Program-made: the position numbers and the translations under genes
Part shown: one piece after another, positions 62,231 through 64,000 of the stretch
Position numbering within the stretch: the stretch's first letter is position 1
Layout: each line of letters begins with the position of its first letter
The notes under the pieces: model-generated
Seen by the model: the letters and a program-made list of their open reading frames with translations, nothing else
Database searches by the model: none
What the model was told of the DNA's origin: nothing
Source of the DNA: Tomocerus qinae
Lineage: Eukaryota > Arthropoda > Collembola > Entomobryomorpha > Tomoceridae
Direction of reading: 5' to 3'
DNA: 64,000 nt
NCBI GenBank assembly: GCA_020055645.1
Contig: CM034547.1
Span: 6,798,280 to 6,862,279 of the forward strand

Positions 62231-63004
62231 AACTTTGAAGAGAGAGTTCAATAGTACGTGAAACCTCTCGGGGGTAAGCGGGCAGAACTTGCAAGTATTG
62301 GTGAGGAGATTCAGGCTTAGTGTCGGTGACTGAGAGTATGAATTAAGTTGTTTGTTCGCAAATGATTGATGTGTGCTCTTTGTTTTGCTGATGATGCGCC
62401 GCATTTCTTTTTACCATCCGGGTTGCATGCAACTGAGTTGGCAATTTAGGTGCTGGGTGTCTGCGTGTCCTTGTGGCTCGAGCCCTGGTTTTCCAATTGC
62501 TCATGCGGTTGTTGAAAGCGAACAGGCGTTTGTCGCGGTCAAAGTTATTCACGAGTAGGGTTTGTATAGTGCATGGATGGGTAACCATAGTGTATTGTAC
62601 CGACTGATTGTCAGTGAGTGATTTTTGGCTCTGTTCAGTATTGCAATCTAAAGCATGCGTGGTCTGCCTGTCCGTCTTGAAACACGGACCAAGGAGTCTA
62701 ACATGTGCGCGAGTCATTGGGAATGTAAACCCAAAGGCGGAATGAAAGTAAAGATTCGATTGCGAATTTGAGGAGAGATCATGGCTTTTGGCTGGTATTC
62801 TGTAAAGTTTACTGGTGAAAGTATGCGCATCTCCTGGACGTCTATACCTCTGAAGGTGGGGCGTACCTAGAGCGTACACGTTGGGACCCGAAAGATGGTG
62901 AACTATGCCTGGTCAGGACGAAGTCAGGGGAAACTCTGATGGAGGTTCGTAGCGATTCTGACGTGCAAATCGATCGTCGGAACTGGGTATAGGGGCGAAA
63001 GACT

Positions 63005-63057
<53 letters not shown>

Positions 63058-63338
63058 CGCTTGTACCAGTCTCATCCGGTAAAGCGAATGATTAGAGGCC
63101 TTGGGGCCGAAACGACCTCAACCTATTCTCAAACTTTAAATGGGTGAGAAGTCAGGCTTGCTTGATTGAAGCTCTGACAATGGATGGTGAGTGCCAAGTG
63201 GGCCACTCTTGGTAAGCAGGACTGGCGCTGTGGGATGAACCAAACGTTGGGTTAAGGCGCCCGAATCGACGCTCATGAGATCCCATAAAAGGCGTTGGTT
63301 GCTTAAGACAGCAGGACGGTGGCCATGGAAGTCGGAAT

Positions 63339-63376
<38 letters not shown>

Positions 63377-64000
63377 CTAGCCCTGAAAATGGATGGCGCT
63401 GAAGCGTCGTGCCTATACCCAACCGTTGAGTCACAGAGGTATGCTTGTCATATCCGCGAGGACTCAACGAGTAGGAGGTCGTGGTGGTGTGCGTAGAAGG
63501 GTCTGGGCGTGGGCCTACCTGGAGCCGCCATCAGTGCAGATCTTGGTGGTAGTAGCAAATACTTTGGAGAGGCCCCGAAGGACCGATGTGGAGAAGGGTT
63601 TCGTGTGAACAGCCGTTGAACACGAGTCAGTCGATCCTAAACCCGACGAGAAGTCGGTATCACTGTAAGGGAGTTATTCATTCATGGATCCCTACTGTGA
63701 TTAGGTGAAAGGAATCTGGTTTCAATTCCAGAACCCGGTGACGGAACCGCTCTTTTCGACACATTCCTTGTGGATGTGTTGTCGGGGTAACCCAAAAAGA
63801 CCCGGAGATGCCGTCAGAACCCCCAGGAAGAGTTTTCTTTTTCTGCATGAGCAATTAAGCGCCCTGGAATTCCTTCACGGAGAGATAGGGTCAAGATTGC
63901 GAAGAGCGCCGCAGTTATTGTGGCGTCTGGGGTGTTTTGCCGGACCTTGAAAATCCGGGAGAGGGACACGGGAGCGTCGCACCGGCTCGTACCCATATCC
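61862..64000 (+). rRNA. 28S rRNA: 28S ribosomal RNA (5' part, runs off the window)
   Basis: Starts at ACGACCTCAGAGTAGGCGAG, with the conserved TTTAAGCATATTAATAAGCG and GTACCGTGAGGGAAAGTTGA following. The variable D2 region spans about 62,300-62,870. About 2.14 kb is present, and the 3' part with the usual R1/R2 retrotransposon target sites is outside the window. No insertion is seen in the visible part. Confidence 0.97.

Noticed and set aside
59598..63950. Numerous open frames of 60-178 codons
   Set aside because: They lie inside rRNA genes and spacers and are translation artefacts.

Overview
The window is nuclear DNA of an arthropod. The base composition is AT-rich, genes are split by short GT-AG introns (mostly 50-250 bp), and one end carries a complete 18S-ITS1-5.8S-ITS2 plus a partial 28S. 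The 18S is about 1.81 kb and the 5.8S is not split, which is compact for an insect. TTAGG-like degenerate repeats are also present. A springtail or other basal hexapod is my best guess, but this is inference and not a sequence match.

Layout. 1-11.1 kb has no convincing gene. It holds a hAT-like miniature element (7.19-7.38 kb) and two copies of a composite 41-bp minisatellite (7.99-8.74 kb). 11.2-13.3 kb (+) is a clip-domain serine protease homologue whose catalytic Ser is Gly. 18.7-21.6 kb (+) is a CD36/scavenger receptor class B gene. 23.7-26.3 kb (-) is an F-box/leucine-rich protein, divergent from mitochondrial ribosomal protein mL39 at 27.5-29.3 kb (+). 30.3-32.2 kb (-) is a BTB zinc-finger factor. 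Then, all on the minus strand, come a small secreted orphan with a possible beta-trefoil fold (33.4-34.5 kb), a Gly/Tyr/Arg-rich prepropeptide (37.6-38.1 kb), a 975-residue mosaic trypsin with a six-cysteine knot and a mucin stem (38.8-43.8 kb), and a secreted M1 aminopeptidase (44.8-48.9 kb).

From 48.9 to 57.6 kb there is no gene. The stretch is packed with non-autonomous mobile elements: three copies of a ~226-bp short interspersed element with a CRE-type palindrome, and at least six inverted-repeat elements. Several have readable target-site duplications (TA, TTA, or 8 bp). One long-arm element carries TTAGG-like arrays in its arms. From about 57.6 kb the sequence is presumed rDNA spacer, then the rRNA genes from 59,336 to the window end.

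Functionally, the gene block is dominated by secreted or membrane proteins: protease homologue, scavenger receptor, prepropeptide, protease and peptidase. Every main gene model was rebuilt by hand from splice sites whose phases agree throughout. No pathway linking the neighbours is claimed.
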